DNA from: Ignelater luminosus
Taxonomy: Eukaryota > Arthropoda > Insecta > Coleoptera > Elateridae
Direction: 5' to 3'
Assembly (NCBI GenBank): GCA_011009095.1
Contig: VTPC01090606.1
Span: forward strand, 107,304 to 171,303
Length of the DNA stretch: 64,000 nucleotides
Shown here: positions 37,355 through 51,189 of the stretch, in pieces
How positions within the stretch are numbered: position 1 is the stretch's first letter
How the letters are laid out: each line of letters opens with the position of its first letter
Notes under the pieces: model-generated
Told to the model about the DNA's origin: nothing
The model's input: the letters and a program-made list of their open reading frames with translations, nothing else
The model's database searches: none
Translations under genes and position numbers: made by a program

Positions 37355-40229
37355 TTCTTTGAAATCTAAGAGGACAAAAAGCACTCTTTAGGCCCGAGGT
37401 GCTGCAGTATTCTTGCTTCCAGTCTAATTCGCCCTTCCCTGATGAATGATCAAGTTTTGAATCGTAATCTAAATAAGTGGCTGGTTCTTCATGCTTTATA
37501 TTTGTGAGCCTTACTCAACTATTGTATTTATTTTCTGAAAATAAATTCGAAGATATCTAATTTCCTAGAATGACACAGCCAGGTTGTACAAACGTTGCTA
37601 TTTTGACTCAGTAAAAATGAACACAGTCATCTTATACTCTATACCACATATATAATTACAAAAGGGTCCTGGATCCAAGCTTCGTAATTGCTAATCTCGA
37701 AAGATCTCGTCTGGTTTCTGGAAAAATCGTAGATCTTTCATTCACTTTTGGTAAGAACAGTCAATAAGCAACAGTAGTATTCCCGTCAAAAGTTTCTGTT
37801 TGTATAGTTTGTGTAAGTAAGCAATTTTGTCTTGCCTGCTTTGAGAATAACATGCCGAACGGTCTTGAAATGTTATCATTTACCAACTGTTTTGGATCAG
37901 AAAGATTAGGCAACACTCATTAGAATGTCAAGACTTTATGACATGGAGGGAAATAAAAATGCTGACATGGAGTTTTGACTGGGAAAAGACCTGTCAACTT
38001 GTATCCACGTTCTTTATTACAGCGATTAAAACTTTAGCTCCACAAAGAATATTTCAGACTGTTACTTGCACAATGAATCCTGGGATTTCATTACGGTGAT
38101 TAACTATATATACTTACACACATGTTCTTGATTTTCATTTGGCTTTTTATCTTCCACCTATTTCTTTAATTATGTACCTTAAAAGAATGTTCACACTTAT
38201 GTATTATGCCATTACATGCCACTTTTTTCTTGTTTATTGCTTCCTGTTTTCTGTAGTGTGTCTCCGCTATTAACTTTTGTTGTAGCAGTATAATATAAAT
38301 CGCTTTATCCTTCTTAATTTTTCTTCCTGTACATCTTATATTGAAAGATTTTTGTCGTGCTCAACAAAAAATAATTAATTACACATAAACATTTGATGTA
38401 CATAGTTGTGAACACTTCCTAAACAGATCTGTAGTCCTAAATGCAACAAGATTACGTTATTCATTATGCGAAGATAATACATATGTATTACGCATCTAGA
38501 AATTATGTCAACAGAAACTAAATCAATAAAAAAAAATAATCTTCTTTGTTCCATCAACGCATTCCTTACAATTATATTTACATTCTCTACTGTGATTTTT
38601 GCAAGTTTTCGGAGATTTGTTGTTTTTTTGAAAGTCAAAGTAAGATTTAATTGTACGTATTACTTAAGTATAATACTTAGGTAGGTTACCCACAACTGCA
38701 TGTACTTACTAAATTTTATTGTTCACTTAATTACCCCTAAATGCGAAAAAAGTACGTACAAATGAAACAAAAATTATTTTAATTGCTATAAGTTATAGTA
38801 CAAGTTTAAAAGTTGCTGTAATCTGATTAATCTTGTTTATTATCTACCTACCCACCTGATCTTGAATATTCAAAACATATATGTATGTATATGCAAGTAT
38901 TTTAACATATAACTAACTTTTCAATAAATATACCTACATAGTACTGCACAGACAAGCTTTTAACATTCCATTATGAATTGATAATAATTATTCAGAAAGT
39001 TTCGAAACCCAGACAGTACATTTAGAACTCGGAGACACCTCACAAAAATCACTCCATCTCCGTGACAGAAGCGCATGGTAATTCCGACAAGAACTAATGA
39101 TATCGGGATATGTAAATAAATATCCGCGTAACACGGAGCTGGTCCGCGGCGTGAACTGATGTTTAATGTAGCAGTTGATTTGCGATGCAGATGCGGGTCG
39201 CGGTGAAGATGCGGCTACTGAGCGCACGAAACTTCTCGCGGGCAACCGCTTGATGTCGAATGTGGCGATACAGGACGTTCTAGGACTAGAACTCTACCAT
39301 TTAAAACCTCCAACTCTTGTTAGGTTCTGTGTAATTGCATTTGTAACTAACTACACACGAATAGGTAAATGGGTTTAATGAAACTTTGTTTATCGACCTT
39401 ATTAGTATCGTCTCGACTTTATGTCTTTAATGTTAACTAGTACTAGAATTGCCATCAAATATGATTATTTAGAAAAGTTTCAGCTCAATATGCATTTAAG
39501 AGGATTCGAGAAATTATACCAGCATCGTTAAGATTATCAGGTCACTAAAGTGTAAATAAAATATAAGCAGAATATTAACTAGCGAAGAAAAGAAAGATGG
39601 GCATTAAATGCGTCACTCAATTATAATTTATGAAAGCATTTGATTTGTTGTTCATAATCATAACTTACGTCAGTATGTTTTGCAATTGTTTCTTATAGCG
39701 CCGACTTTTACAAGCATTTTCAGTACTCATGTCTATCATTGAAGATAAAAAGAAACATCAATTGTGGTTTCGATTAACTAATTATTTAGCTAGGGAGCTA
39801 AAGTTTTTAGTAAGAAGAGATGAAGTATTTTCCGACCTATACTTATATTTAAACTTTTGCATAATGTACCTGTAAGTATCTGCTATCTACTACACTGTTA
39901 TCGGCTTGATCACTGCAATATTAAAGTACCACAGAGAAAAATAGAGCTAGAAAACAAACCAAGGTAAGTAGCTTGTCTCAGTAAATAACTAAAGGGTTGC
40001 AAATAAAAGAGCTGCTTACTTTTCAATTAGTTTCTCAATTTCAAAATTAAGCAAATTAGATTAAATTTTCAAAACAATAACACTTTCCTGGAATGTGAGA
40101 ATCTTTAATTATTTGACTGGGGGAAGCTACTCAGTCGGTCAATACAGATTCATATATGAATCTAAAGAACGTACAAGCAAGACAGGCCTATGATCAACTT
40201 AGGAATTAAACTCTGTTTATCGTTCTTTG
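37355..40229. other. Intergenic with a GC-rich patch at 39.11-39.31 kb
   Basis: The patch 39110-39310 is open on both strands (85 codons minus, 67 plus), but neither frame begins with a convincing ATG or matches a family. A 5' exon or regulatory element is possible. Confidence 0.5.
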
Positions 40230-40640
40230 AGAAAAGAATCCATCTTCTATGGATTCAAGAAGTTCTCCCTAACAGTCCCAATTGAATTACAACAGTTCCG
40301 AAGAAAGAAAGTGTCCAATACCACTGCGTACTGATTCACCGCTATCGCATTTGAATCTATCTCAAGAGTTCAATTTACCATATTGCGAAAAGAAGTTTCA
40401 AATCTATCTCAAGAAGGAGAAGAATTTTAGAATCCGGTTTAAGACTTGAATCCACCGCCTTTGAAATTTTCTAAAGAGTTCAATTATCAAATGGGAAAAG
40501 AACGAAAGAATCTGTCTTAAAGATCCAATTACCGCATTTTAAGAAACGGAAAAAACTTTGAGTCCTTCTCAATGCTTCCATTTATCAAAGAAATGCCGAA
40601 ATCATCTCCAGGATCCAACTACCGCATTGTAAGCAGAAAA
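40230..40640. repeat. Worn minisatellite, unit about 45-50 bases
   Basis: Successive degenerate units carry the words GAATCTATCTCAAGAG, TTCAATTACC, GCATTGYGAAAAGAA in the same order. Clear units begin near 40350, 40465, 40510, 40560 and 40600, and weaker traces reach back to about 40240. The copies differ by substitutions and small indels, so the array is old. Confidence 0.6.
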
Positions 40641-42297
40641 AATTAAGAATCGGTTCACAGCAGCCGGACCGAGGAAGAACGAATAAGAAAGAAATTAGTC
40701 AATTCACTTATCAATAGTAGCACTCGATAATTCGCATTTATGGAGAACCAAGTCTACATCTACAAACAACCTGGGAAAAGCTAACAACCGTCAAACGATT
40801 GGACAAGCTTACCGTTTACCATGAACTCGCCGAAAAGATGTCAATAATCACAGTTACCCCAATACTTCTAAAGCCGTCAATTTTTTATTTTCAAATTAAT
40901 TTCTTAATTTTAAGATTAACTAGATCTCATTCAATCTAAAGATGGCATTTCTCTGAGTTGAGGCGGAGATTTTCAGGCATCAAAACACCTGGCGTAGGTT
41001 CTCTAAATGTTCCATTTCTGTCCTATGACTCAATCAAGGTGGCTAGAGCAAAATACAGTCTGATAAACATGACTTCAAACTGAAATAGATGCTCAAATGT
41101 TCGAATTGAGATTTAATAGCTGGCTGGATGAGGCTTCTCAAGCGGGTGGTAACGCATGAATTAATTTTGTTTGCCTTGCTGTTGCAGTTCGGAAAAAGCA
41201 TTAAGAGGAGATTATTTGAGCAGTAGGTGTGCAAATTCATTGAAGATTCTGTTGGCATGTACATTTTAGAGATCAGTTAGTGTTTTACATAGCTAATTAA
41301 AGAATGTATTATGTGTTTCTACACTAGATCTGATTAATCTGACAATAAGTCTAATTTATTACTACAAATTTCTTTTGTCATTGCTTTCTCTTGCGTGATT
41401 TACTTTTCTGCTGCTAATATGAGCAAAGCGGTAGCTTTAAATTTGTTATCATTAGCATAAGCATACTGATGGAAGATATAAAATCTAAACATCCCACTGG
41501 GAACTGTCAGAGCCCGCTTCAGATGTTAAGCAAGAGAGCCGTTTTAGTTTTGCCTGAAGCTGTACTAAGTTCTGAAGAATTGGGAGCAATCTGGTGTAAC
41601 GACGGCTCAGAAAACTTTGGGACTAAGATTTTACGACATCTTAGCAAAAGTTGCATAAAGCATAGCATGAGACTTGTCGCTGCAAATCTCTGTGGAATAA
41701 ATTCTTTGATAACTTGATAGAATTGAGTAACCTAACTTTTGGAAATGGCAATGTTATAACATTTATCATGTGAAATCAATGTTGCCCGATGATATGACAT
41801 TGAATATTCGGAAAAGAGTTTTGCCTTTCTTGACCGTTACTCTTGTTTAGGTAAGCAGATATACGGTGTAAGAAAAAACAAAATTGTAAGTTGACTATGT
41901 TGCTATCTAAAAAGGTTTTGAGATGTTGATTTAGTCTGAATTGAAAGAAAAGAGTTAACGAAGAGCAGCCATGGACCATGACTTTCGAAAAAAACTGCAG
42001 GTCAGAAACGTCCAATTAATTGAGCTACAGAGCAACAATTTCTTCGTTACCTTGATTAATCAGTCTGGAATAATTTTTGAATTTGTAACAGAATTTCGAG
42101 ATTGTTTACCTTCAAGTAGTCAAACTAATGAATCAGGCTGTTTGTCAAACATAGATAATAAACAACTTAGATAGCAATTTTTTCAATCTTTTTTCTAAAA
42201 ACTGAGATGAATTACAGAAATCTTCTAAGAAATACAAAAAATCAAAATTTACATGCAAATTTCCTAATAGAAGAGCTACGGCTAAATGGAAGTTAAC

Positions 42298-42314
42298 GAT
42301 AGATAGATAGATAG
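42298..42314. repeat. GATA microsatellite
   Basis: Four uninterrupted GATA units. Short; likely neutral. Confidence 0.9.
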
Positions 42315-43434
42315 AACGACAGAATGTGATTGTGTAATTTAGAGAGAATCTTGATTATTAGGTGTAGAGATAACTTAACTTCCCGCAATGAGAGCTCTTG
42401 CTTTAAAATTAATTATCCCGCATACAGATCCTTTACACAGAATTTTTATACTTTTGCTCATACGAGATCAAAACATGCTTCCAATAAGTTCTAGTACGCA
42501 GTAATTAATGGAACTAGAACTAATACTAATCAGTGAGATTGACTTCATGTATATATGTATATATCCTCTCAAACTTCCAGTAGTTAATAAAATGCCCTAA
42601 AGGAATGAAAACGGAATCTATAAGGGTGATTCTGTTAACAAAAAATTAATGTTACAACTTGTCAAATTTATCATACACAAAAAACATAATGAAAGCATTT
42701 TACAGTTAGAATTACCTTCTCATTCTTAATAAGAAAAGATACAGATCAAACATTGATTGATTCTGTTCTACCTTTTTTTTTTCTGTTCCTAGAAGGATAT
42801 TGAACAAATATAAACTAAGTAAGTTAATAACTATTTAAATAATTTGCAAATTGGTTTGAACTCGAAGATTATATTACTTAATTAAGCAATAAGTTGAGAA
42901 ATATTTTAAAGAAAACTACAAAATTTGAAAATATCAACATTGATATACGAGCTAGAATAAAATTTTTATTTTACCGAACCAGTACCTTTCCAGCATACGA
43001 AGATAAATGTATGCGACAATTAAAACTGCAAGTCTGGTAATACTCGTATCTGACAGTATGGACGTTGATTTGTGATAGTGTAAGTTGAGAAAAATTTTGT
43101 GTTTTTGAAAATATCAAACGTGTTATTTGCTTAATCGTTAAATGTTACCTGCCAGCGAAACAATCTATTTGAAATAACATTTATATCTTAAGCCTTATAT
43201 TACAAATGACTATGATTAATGAACATGAACCAGTTTAAAAATTAGTTTTCATATTTTAATAGTTCAATGTCGCTGGCTTACATGGGTAAGTACACATAAA
43301 TAAAACCGCAAGAAATGAAAATTACATGTTTTATTTTCCCAAAATTACAGTTTTCATAACAAGACTGCCCAGTATGCAATCAACAAATTATTAATGGTTT
43401 AGATTTATCCGTAATGAAATTAAAATATCACTGT

Positions 43435-43457
43435 GCTGCTGTTGCTGCTGCTGCTGC
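43435..43457. repeat. GCT trinucleotide repeat
   Basis: GCTGCTGTT followed by GCT repeats. No long reading frame supports a poly-Ala, poly-Leu or poly-Gln tract here. Confidence 0.85.
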
Positions 43458-45559
43458 ATATCACGCAACGGATTTTTCTGATATTTATGGTCAAGAATAT
43501 ATTTCATCTTTTAAGTCGTTTTAAAATTTCTACATCCGATTAAACTATAAATAAGAATCCTGTTATTTAATTTTTAAATTGTTATTCAAGTCCGTTTGCA
43601 GTGACATGACAGCTAGTTACTATAAAAACAGGTAAATCTAGAAGTCCGGTCTTCAATAGAACTCGATGGCGGCGCCACTCGTTACGACGAGTTTACTATA
43701 GAATTTTTCTATTTCTAAAATCCCGGCTTTGATGAGAAATAAATAGTAAGTGTACAACATTGCCAATCCTTTACATGTTTGTTTTCTGTATGCCAAATAC
43801 TTATTCCATGAGATAGAAATCAGTTTTCTACAAATAGTATGAGCCATTGACGCAATGAAGTTAGAATATTGTCAATTTGATCTTCGGAATATTTGAAAAA
43901 TTGAACGTAGAATATCTTCCAATTAAGAGTCCTATAGACAACATTAATTGTTAAGGTGTTACAATTTTTGAACTATAATCTGCGCAAACTCATCCTAAAT
44001 AAATGATTCGTACTTATCTTAGACACCAATTAGTACCAAAACATTCCCTTTTTATTCAACTCTAAAAAGAACAAGTTTCAATTACGCTTACAAAATTGAT
44101 GAATTGAATTAATTCCTAACAGCTCTTACCTAGTTTTTTTTGTTCTTTTTTTTGTATTTGGATTTCTGCTTGTAAATTTTAGTATTTTCTACATTCTTCG
44201 CACTCTTCTTCTAGTCTCTACTCTTCCAGTTTACATAAATCACTCTATTTCAGTGTTCACCAATATGCAAATCTGTGTTTAAATTTTCTCAACATAATCT
44301 TCCTGCGTTTTTAGAAAAGATAATTAAGTTAGCATAGGTAACAGAATTTGTCCTGAATAAAGATTTTTCTAGCTTCCAAGAAAGATTTTTAACGTGCCGA
44401 ACATTGCATTTACTTAGGCCTACAATTTTATTTCTTATCGATGAATAGGCATTTACATTTCATTTTCTCATTTTTTAAACACCTAACCGAGCTTGTCTTG
44501 TTGAAGCCGTCCTACCGTATTGATGTCCCTTCAAAGAGTACAGAAGTGACATCATTGTGAAAACTTTAGCAATATAGATATGCTTGTTTGGTATCTTGAG
44601 CCAAAAGATAAGTTACTTAACTTAGCTCAAAAGACGATTTTTATCCGAGAAACGAGCACCAGCACAGAATCGATATTGCAGCAAATGTGGTTGTGAAGAA
44701 TTCATTATACCAAATCAGAATGTTTACCTCTTATTAAGAAAGTAAATATTTTTATTGAAGTCAAAGAAAAGTTAGGCCAAATCCCCCATAGCCATCTTTT
44801 AGATTGACCTCTTGTGGACTGTTTCAATTCAAGGTCAAAGTCAAATCGAAGGTGGCCTGGCCGTTTAAGAGTTCGTTCCTTTTCAGCCAGTGGAACGGAA
44901 TTTTGTGGTGTAGTGGAGAATTTTTCTGAATGTACGTGGTAAGACCGTAGAGGATGTGGATACTTAGGTAGGAATTTCTGTCAGTTTGTGTTGTAAATAG
45001 TGGATGGCACAAGGTGCCATTAAGAACTCGGATGGCCTAATTTACTCTAAAGCGTTTGAGAAAGTGGAGTGTTGAACGTCACTACAGTAGTGATCTCATT
45101 CTATAAATATTTCCTGTAAAGCAAAAAAAACTAGTCTTGGTGGCTGTACACAGGTTTTCCTTCTTCTAGATCGCTATTGTACTTCCCGGACGGGTCTAGC
45201 TTCCCAAAGCTGGGCGTCTGGATTGGGATAGAATGATAGGCAATAATGGATGAGCGATGATTCAAAGTGGAGTGCCAACTGAAGTTCTCATCCACCTGTA
45301 CACATGATATTAATTACGCGACCGGTCTCTCGATGTAGTGAAAATAGAACGTTTCGCAAGAAGCACAAGGCTTATATTTTTCAGAGATTGGCGGTGAAGG
45401 TTGCAGATCGCGATCGTTTCGTTATGGATGACATCCAGCTATCGTAGCTCACCGTTGCAGGCTATTAGTGAACAAAACATATAAAGAAAAGCTAAACAAT
45501 GCCAAAAAACCGTTATTTATTTTCAGAACACCACCAGCGGTGATGAAGTGCGATTTGAA

Positions 45560-46560
45560 CGGTTGACCGGATTAAGGGCGCTGGTAGGTATAGTGGGACT
45601 TCAATAGCTTGTGAGGCGTCTCACCCCTTTAGCGCTCTATTGCAGAACCATCCTGGAAAGCGTGGACAGTTATGATAATGGAGAAAGAAATGCAGTATTT
45701 CTAAATAAGACAATAACTGGAAGTGCAAACCTGCGCATTCCGGCTTCGAGTGCGAAGCGAGGCAGTCGACCCGGTCTCCAGCGAGAGCGTGGCGCATCGG
45801 CGACGAAGAGTACGGGCTCAACCACCAACGCGGTAGTCGGAGGGCTACCGCCATCCCACCCTCCAGAGTCTGTGTATGGGAGGCACAGGCCTGGCCCAAT
45901 TTCCACCGTCAACGGAGCGACTTGAGGTCGCACTGCTGCATCATCCCACCGACCGTCGGTCTTCAGGAATTGGGGAGCCAGAAGACCGCGACCGCCACGT
46001 ATCCTACCTACCCTAGATGCAGTAGATGGATCAACGGCCGCTCCACCACCACCCGGTGCCTGCGTAGGGGTGCGTAGGCCCGGCCAACTCCATCCAAACA
46101 TCTCAGCCTCATCCGATCGGCCCGGGTAGCCATAATTTCCCGCCAATAATTCCCGTTTCACCACACCCACTCCACACTGTTCTCACTGGGTTTTCCGTGG
46201 TTTCTCCAGTGGTTAAGGCAAATGCCGCAACAGTTTTGCACTTCCACGGCACACTATACACACCTAGACACTTACACACCACTACACTAACATATACACA
46301 CTCTCACACTTCTCATTACACAATTCCAACACCGTTCTGAAAAGAACCGTCGCGTCGAACTCCTCGTCGTCTCTGGGTGACGGCTCGCTGGCCGTCCTTG
46401 GGCATGACCACCGACGGGGATTATGGAGGACCTGCTTCCGGCCTGCACCACCATCGCCACCAGACCATCATCACCGTGGACGGCGGGCGTGCGGACTGCT
46501 TGGTACCCGACATGGCGTGCACGACAGGAGTTATCCATCCATTTTTCCAATTCACCAGCC
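45560..46560 (-). mobile_element. GC-rich dispersed-repeat-like insertion, orientation probably minus
   Basis: An abrupt block of high GC in AT-rich DNA. The minus strand has an open frame of 166 codons (45670-46170), rich in Gly, Pro and Arg (PTQAPGGGGAAVDPST, RGGRGLLAP), and overlapping frames are also open, as happens in GC-rich DNA. The plus-strand words GGTTTTCCGTGGTTTCTCC and GGCAAATGCCG resemble phrases recalled from widespread arthropod retroelement copies; that is memory, not a search. No reverse transcriptase, integrase or zinc-knuckle motif is visible. A 5' fragment of a retroelement is the favoured reading; a real gene exon is possible. Confidence 0.4.
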
Positions 46561-49500
46561 ATAGAGAAATTAAGTTTTCTAAATGGCAGCCACCTACGGT
46601 GGCATTTATTCATTGAACCTGCCTGCAAACCTGCATCAGTTATGTTCTTGCAGATTGTTTATTACGAATCGAATTTGGCAGATATTAGAAAAGAAAGTAG
46701 AGATTGGAATGTATTATCATGGTGGAAGACATTTACCCGTTATTGTTAACTGTTAATTTTTTCAACGTTTTTCAGTATAAACTGTAGTCCCACTAAGCAC
46801 CAAATATGATATTTGGGGGAAGAAGACATTTCAAGCCTGAATTGATGATGCTTCGTTAGCTCATTGCAGATTTTTTTTTCAACCAAAAGCTTTTGAAATT
46901 CCCAAGACTGTATCAATCTGTCATACTGTTTTACTGTTTGTTTGAAATATACATCTTTTAATGTGAGTGTTAATTTCAAAGTAAATCTTGTCTGCAGAAG
47001 TGAAATTTTTTTCAAGGAAGTGCGCGTACTATCTTCTAGTGCTAGATTTTCGTGTAGCGTGTAAATGTTTATGATAATAGCGTCTGTTGTAAAAAGCCAA
47101 ATCCTAATACCTTAATTTGCTTAATTCTGCTTTCTTTATCGTATCATCTTTGTGTGTGTGAGACTATTTTTAACCATGATCTTTGATTACATTATAAAAA
47201 GATTTTGCCATTACCAAAAGTGATGTACAAATCAAAAGAAAAATATCAAAATCGTTTTGCAAATAGTTCTTGTGATCGTTTTGACCAACAAGTTTGTCAA
47301 TGAACCACAACCTTGATTCAAAATTTTGGGTTTAATTTAGAATACACGTCAGAAGGAATTTGAAACTTATTAAAGTACTTCTTTTTTACTTACTGGCTGT
47401 TCATTTTTAAATTGAAAAGAATTTAGATAATTTGCGCCCATGAGAAGATTTCCATTGAATTTTAACAAACAGAATTCTCTTGAATAGTTTTATTGTAAGA
47501 TACGACGTTTCTGAGAAAGTTTAAAGAAATCCTGAAATCAAAATACAAAAAAGTGTACACGTGTGCTCAATACACTGCTCTACAAAGCAAACAGGCCCAA
47601 ACCCTGAAAATTGTAGTTTTGAGATATTGAGTGGAATGTGTTTGGCTTTCTTCACTGTTACGTAAATAGCAAATAACCTGTTAGACTTATTGTAAGGTTA
47701 CTATAGAAGGAAGATTGAGTTAAACTCTTTTCAAGGTAATGGCCCCAAATATGATTATATAGTGAAAAATATAAATACAACGAAAAATTTATGGAGAGAA
47801 AAGTATACAACCCAGATTATGATGTATGGAGCAAGGATATCCCAACCAAACTCAATCTTCTCTTTATCTAATAATTTACTGTTACAACTGCGATTTTTAC
47901 AACACGTATGCAAAGGAAAGAAAGGGAAACAGCGAAAAAAATGAAAAACTATACCACATCCAAAGATGATGGTTATAGAAAAAAACAGATATGCCGAAAC
48001 AGCTTGTATCAATGTGTCATCTCTTCTGTATCTGTCTATATCACTATTTGCATCCTTTAGTTTTACCTTAGGTTTTACCTACAAATAAATTTTACAGGAA
48101 CAAAGGACAAAACTACCAACTGTTTTATTATTACTAATGCTTGCGAGACTTATACAAACAATTGAAATATGAAATGTAACCTTTTTTGTAAGCGATACAT
48201 TTCTACTGTTATCATTTATTAATATTTAACGCTTAGAACCCGTCTTTCTTTTAAATCCTTAAAATTGCGCTATAAATTTTTTAAATCTTCTTGTGATCAC
48301 GATTAAATGATAAAATAAAGCAAAGCAAACTAATCAATCGATAATTGCTGATATGGTCTTATCGGGGAGAAGTCTCAGATAAAGGAGTGCATCATATCCT
48401 GGGGCGCGGACTGTCTGCCTGGTAATAAGCATGTATGCAACCGCGCCAGACGGCCTCGGCCTCTGGTCCGTGTTACGGTCCCGTCCCGCGGGCCTTAACT
48501 TTTTGTATAAAACAGACATAGATACCTACCTATTTCAAATATGGCTTTTGTCGTGGAAAACGATCGTTTACCTAAAAAAAAGTACCTACCTATTATACAA
48601 AACAGCATGATAATTAATTGTATCTTGACGTACTATTTAGAAATTTTGTAAAAACGGCAGGAAGAATTAACTGACGTTGCGCATGTACTACTTGGAATTA
48701 TTTTGGTCGATCACTGCCTCTAAGTTTTTAACGGCAATTGTTCTTTGGGAAAACTGTAACATTTAGGCTACAATATTGGTTAATATAAAGAAAATTATTT
48801 CTAATTATGATGTAACAACAAGGATCTACAGTCAAACGCAAAGAGTATCTTTCCTTCTTTCCTTTCCTTCCTTCTACTAAATATGAAAAATAGGTTTACG
48901 CTATACAATGAAAATATGCATGTTATATTATACAACAAAAAATTTTATTTAAAATTAAATCAGACAGATAAATCCTTTTATCCTGTAATAATCTGCAATA
49001 TTTTCAATTTTTCCGTTTCATTTTTTTGTTGATTGATCATCACCAATGTCTTGCCACTGAGTCACTGAATTTACATGTTTCTTCGAGTGATATTTTTGAG
49101 TTTTTGAAATTTTAGTTAGTTGTTAGATAAGTCGAAAGCCAACGACAAAAATTGGAAATCAATCTTTATCAGTGATTTTCTATAAAAAAACCAGATCATT
49201 CTGAAGCAGTAAATTTATCTTACAATTAATCAGGATCAGTTAACTTTTGCTACTGAAGCAGTACAATCAGCACCAGTAATTTTAGTTAAGTGCAATGAAT
49301 TTCTTGTTTACAGTTTTCACAGTTTTGAGATGCACCATACCACCCGCACGTGAAAGACGAGATGGCATTTCAATATTATTTGTTTAGTTTAATGTGTTTT
49401 TGTTACCTACTTTAGAAAAAGTGTACCAACTCTACCGACTTTACCCAATATAAACTCTGGGTCATATCAAAAATGAATAAGATCAAACATGCAGATTCTC

Positions 49501-50328
49501 TCAGTGGTTTTCTATCCAAAACTTTACATTACCTTGTGAGTAACTGTCATAATTTTGCAATACTTTCAGGTTAAGCATAGATTTTTAATAAACAACGCAA
49601 CGGTAGAATAATTTTCACAGACTATGATGGCACTACCACACCTTTTTTAGGCTGTCTATTAAGAAGACTGTTCATATTTCCTTCTTTATCTTGCGGTGTA
49701 TCAAGGCCTATGCAGTTTCTATAAGCACTGGAGACTGAGTTTTTGGAAAGATAACTGCTGAAACACAGATTATTGCTAGATCTTTGTCCAAAAGTAATAC
49801 GTTTGGAAAAACACACTCTACTTTACAGTTTACTTCTTCATTTTCTCTATTCCTTACGACCTTTTGAGCATCGGATTTAGGAGTCCACATCTCCATTTGC
49901 CCATTTTTCCATCATTTTCTGTCTCTTGCTAATACTTTCACTCTACAGTTTACATTTCATTAATTACAGAATAGAATACAACCAAAAGACTATTTAATCG
50001 GATGGTAATCGTCAGTTTCTATGAATGTAAAAAATATAAATGTACTCTCCAGGTAACTAATTTAAGTAAACTGAAGTACCAAGATTGTAATTTTTCCTTA
50101 TTCAGAATATCTCTTAGATTTCTAATGAAGAAACAGACTGAGTTTACTCCAGAAATGACATAATTACAATGTGTCAATCTCTACACTCTCTACATTATCA
50201 CATTTTTTCTGCTGGATTGTGTGAAACCTTACATAATTTGCTTTGAGTCGTTCAACGGCAGATAGTTGTTATTAAACCAAATTAATAAATAATTTGAGAC
50301 GCCATTATACTTATCTTGTAAAATTACA
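46561..50328. other. Intergenic
   Basis: AT-rich apart from the patch at 48.4 kb. It has a CT-rich run at about 48850-48876 (TTCC/TTTCC repeats). No gene is seen. Confidence 0.65.
48334..48519. other. Isolated GC-rich patch, origin unknown
   Basis: About 130 bases (48375-48500) are GC-rich with CGCGG and CCCGCGGGCC words. The minus strand has a 61-codon frame (GRDRNTDQRPRPSGAVAYM), with no family recognised. It could be an exon, a conserved element or a transposon piece. Confidence 0.25.
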
Positions 50329-51000
50329 TTACTTAAACCGGACACTACTACCGAAGCATAAATGAGCATACAAGATACGTGCTGTCTCACTGCTTAAAAA
50401 GGTACTTAAATCGTTAACGTATAATATAAATAGGGCAGGACCCAGAACGGAGCCCTGAGGTACTCTAATATCCATGTCAATGTCCATCAACTGAAATCGC
50501 TGCTTTAGAAAACTTTCTAAACACGCAGTCGCATTTCTCCTAAATCTGTATTTGCTTAACTTATTCAATAAACGATCATGAACCGCACAATCAAAGGCGC
50601 GTATCAAGTCACAAAAGATAGCTATGAGATGTTCCTTATTTTCTAAAAGTCAGTAATCAGATTGTGTAACTGATGGAAAGCTGAAGATGTTGAAAGGTTT
50701 GCTATAGATCCAAATTGATTTTGAAGAATTTATTGGAATAGATACTAATAATAGATGGATCATCGCCGATAGTACCCTCGCAATTTATTGAAAGTCTTTG
50801 AATATATCTACTATTAATGTTGGATACCTGATTAACTAGCTAACAACAAACAATTATATTTTGATAGTATGGTTTTTTAACATTTCGGACTAACTGTGTG
50901 TGTTTATTTTTTGTCAGTTTGTATGACTCATGACAGTCTGAATTGTGCTTACCTATCTGGAATAGTTGCTTTAGACTGGAACTAGAAGACTTAATGTCGT
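50329..51000 (-). pseudogene. Decayed LINE ORF2: linker plus reverse transcriptase
   Basis: Reading the minus strand: an ORF2 linker (about 50850-50951, YKLTKNKHTQLVRNVKKPYY); then QFGSIANLSTSSAFHQLHNL (about 50655-50720), the QxGFRxxxST block with GFRK lost; then after a one-base frameshift near 50650, ENKEHLIAIFCDLIRAFDC; then RVPQGSVLGPALFILYVNDL. The YADD box is YAHL, so the catalytic aspartates are gone, and the frame stops soon after. The order of blocks is that of CR1/Jockey-type non-LTR retrotransposons. Frameshift, stops and the lost active site make it a dead copy. The endonuclease domain is not recognised. Confidence 0.88.
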
Positions 51001-51189
51001 TGCTAATCCCTTCAATGCGTTTCTTTATAGTTTTATTATTTTTGATTTTTGCAGAAGACGAAAAGGCCGAATTATAGTGTAACTTGGCCAGGTTCTAGAA
51101 TTGTACACTTTTTTTTTCAAAGACTTTCAACTACGGAAAACTTAATATTAAGTTGTTTAAGATGACCTCTCATCAGCTCAATTATAGTA

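Larger units (their letters stand above)
40641..45559. other. Intergenic, moderately GC-richer after 44.8 kb
   Basis: No gene is recognised. The segment 44800-45550 is richer in GC than the flanks and may belong to the same inserted repeat as 45.6-46.6 kb. Microsatellites are listed separately. Confidence 0.5.

Noticed and set aside
41469-42174. Two plus-strand ORFs of 82 and 67 codons
   Set aside because: No family resemblance; neither shows splice signals or a codon bias distinct from the flanks.
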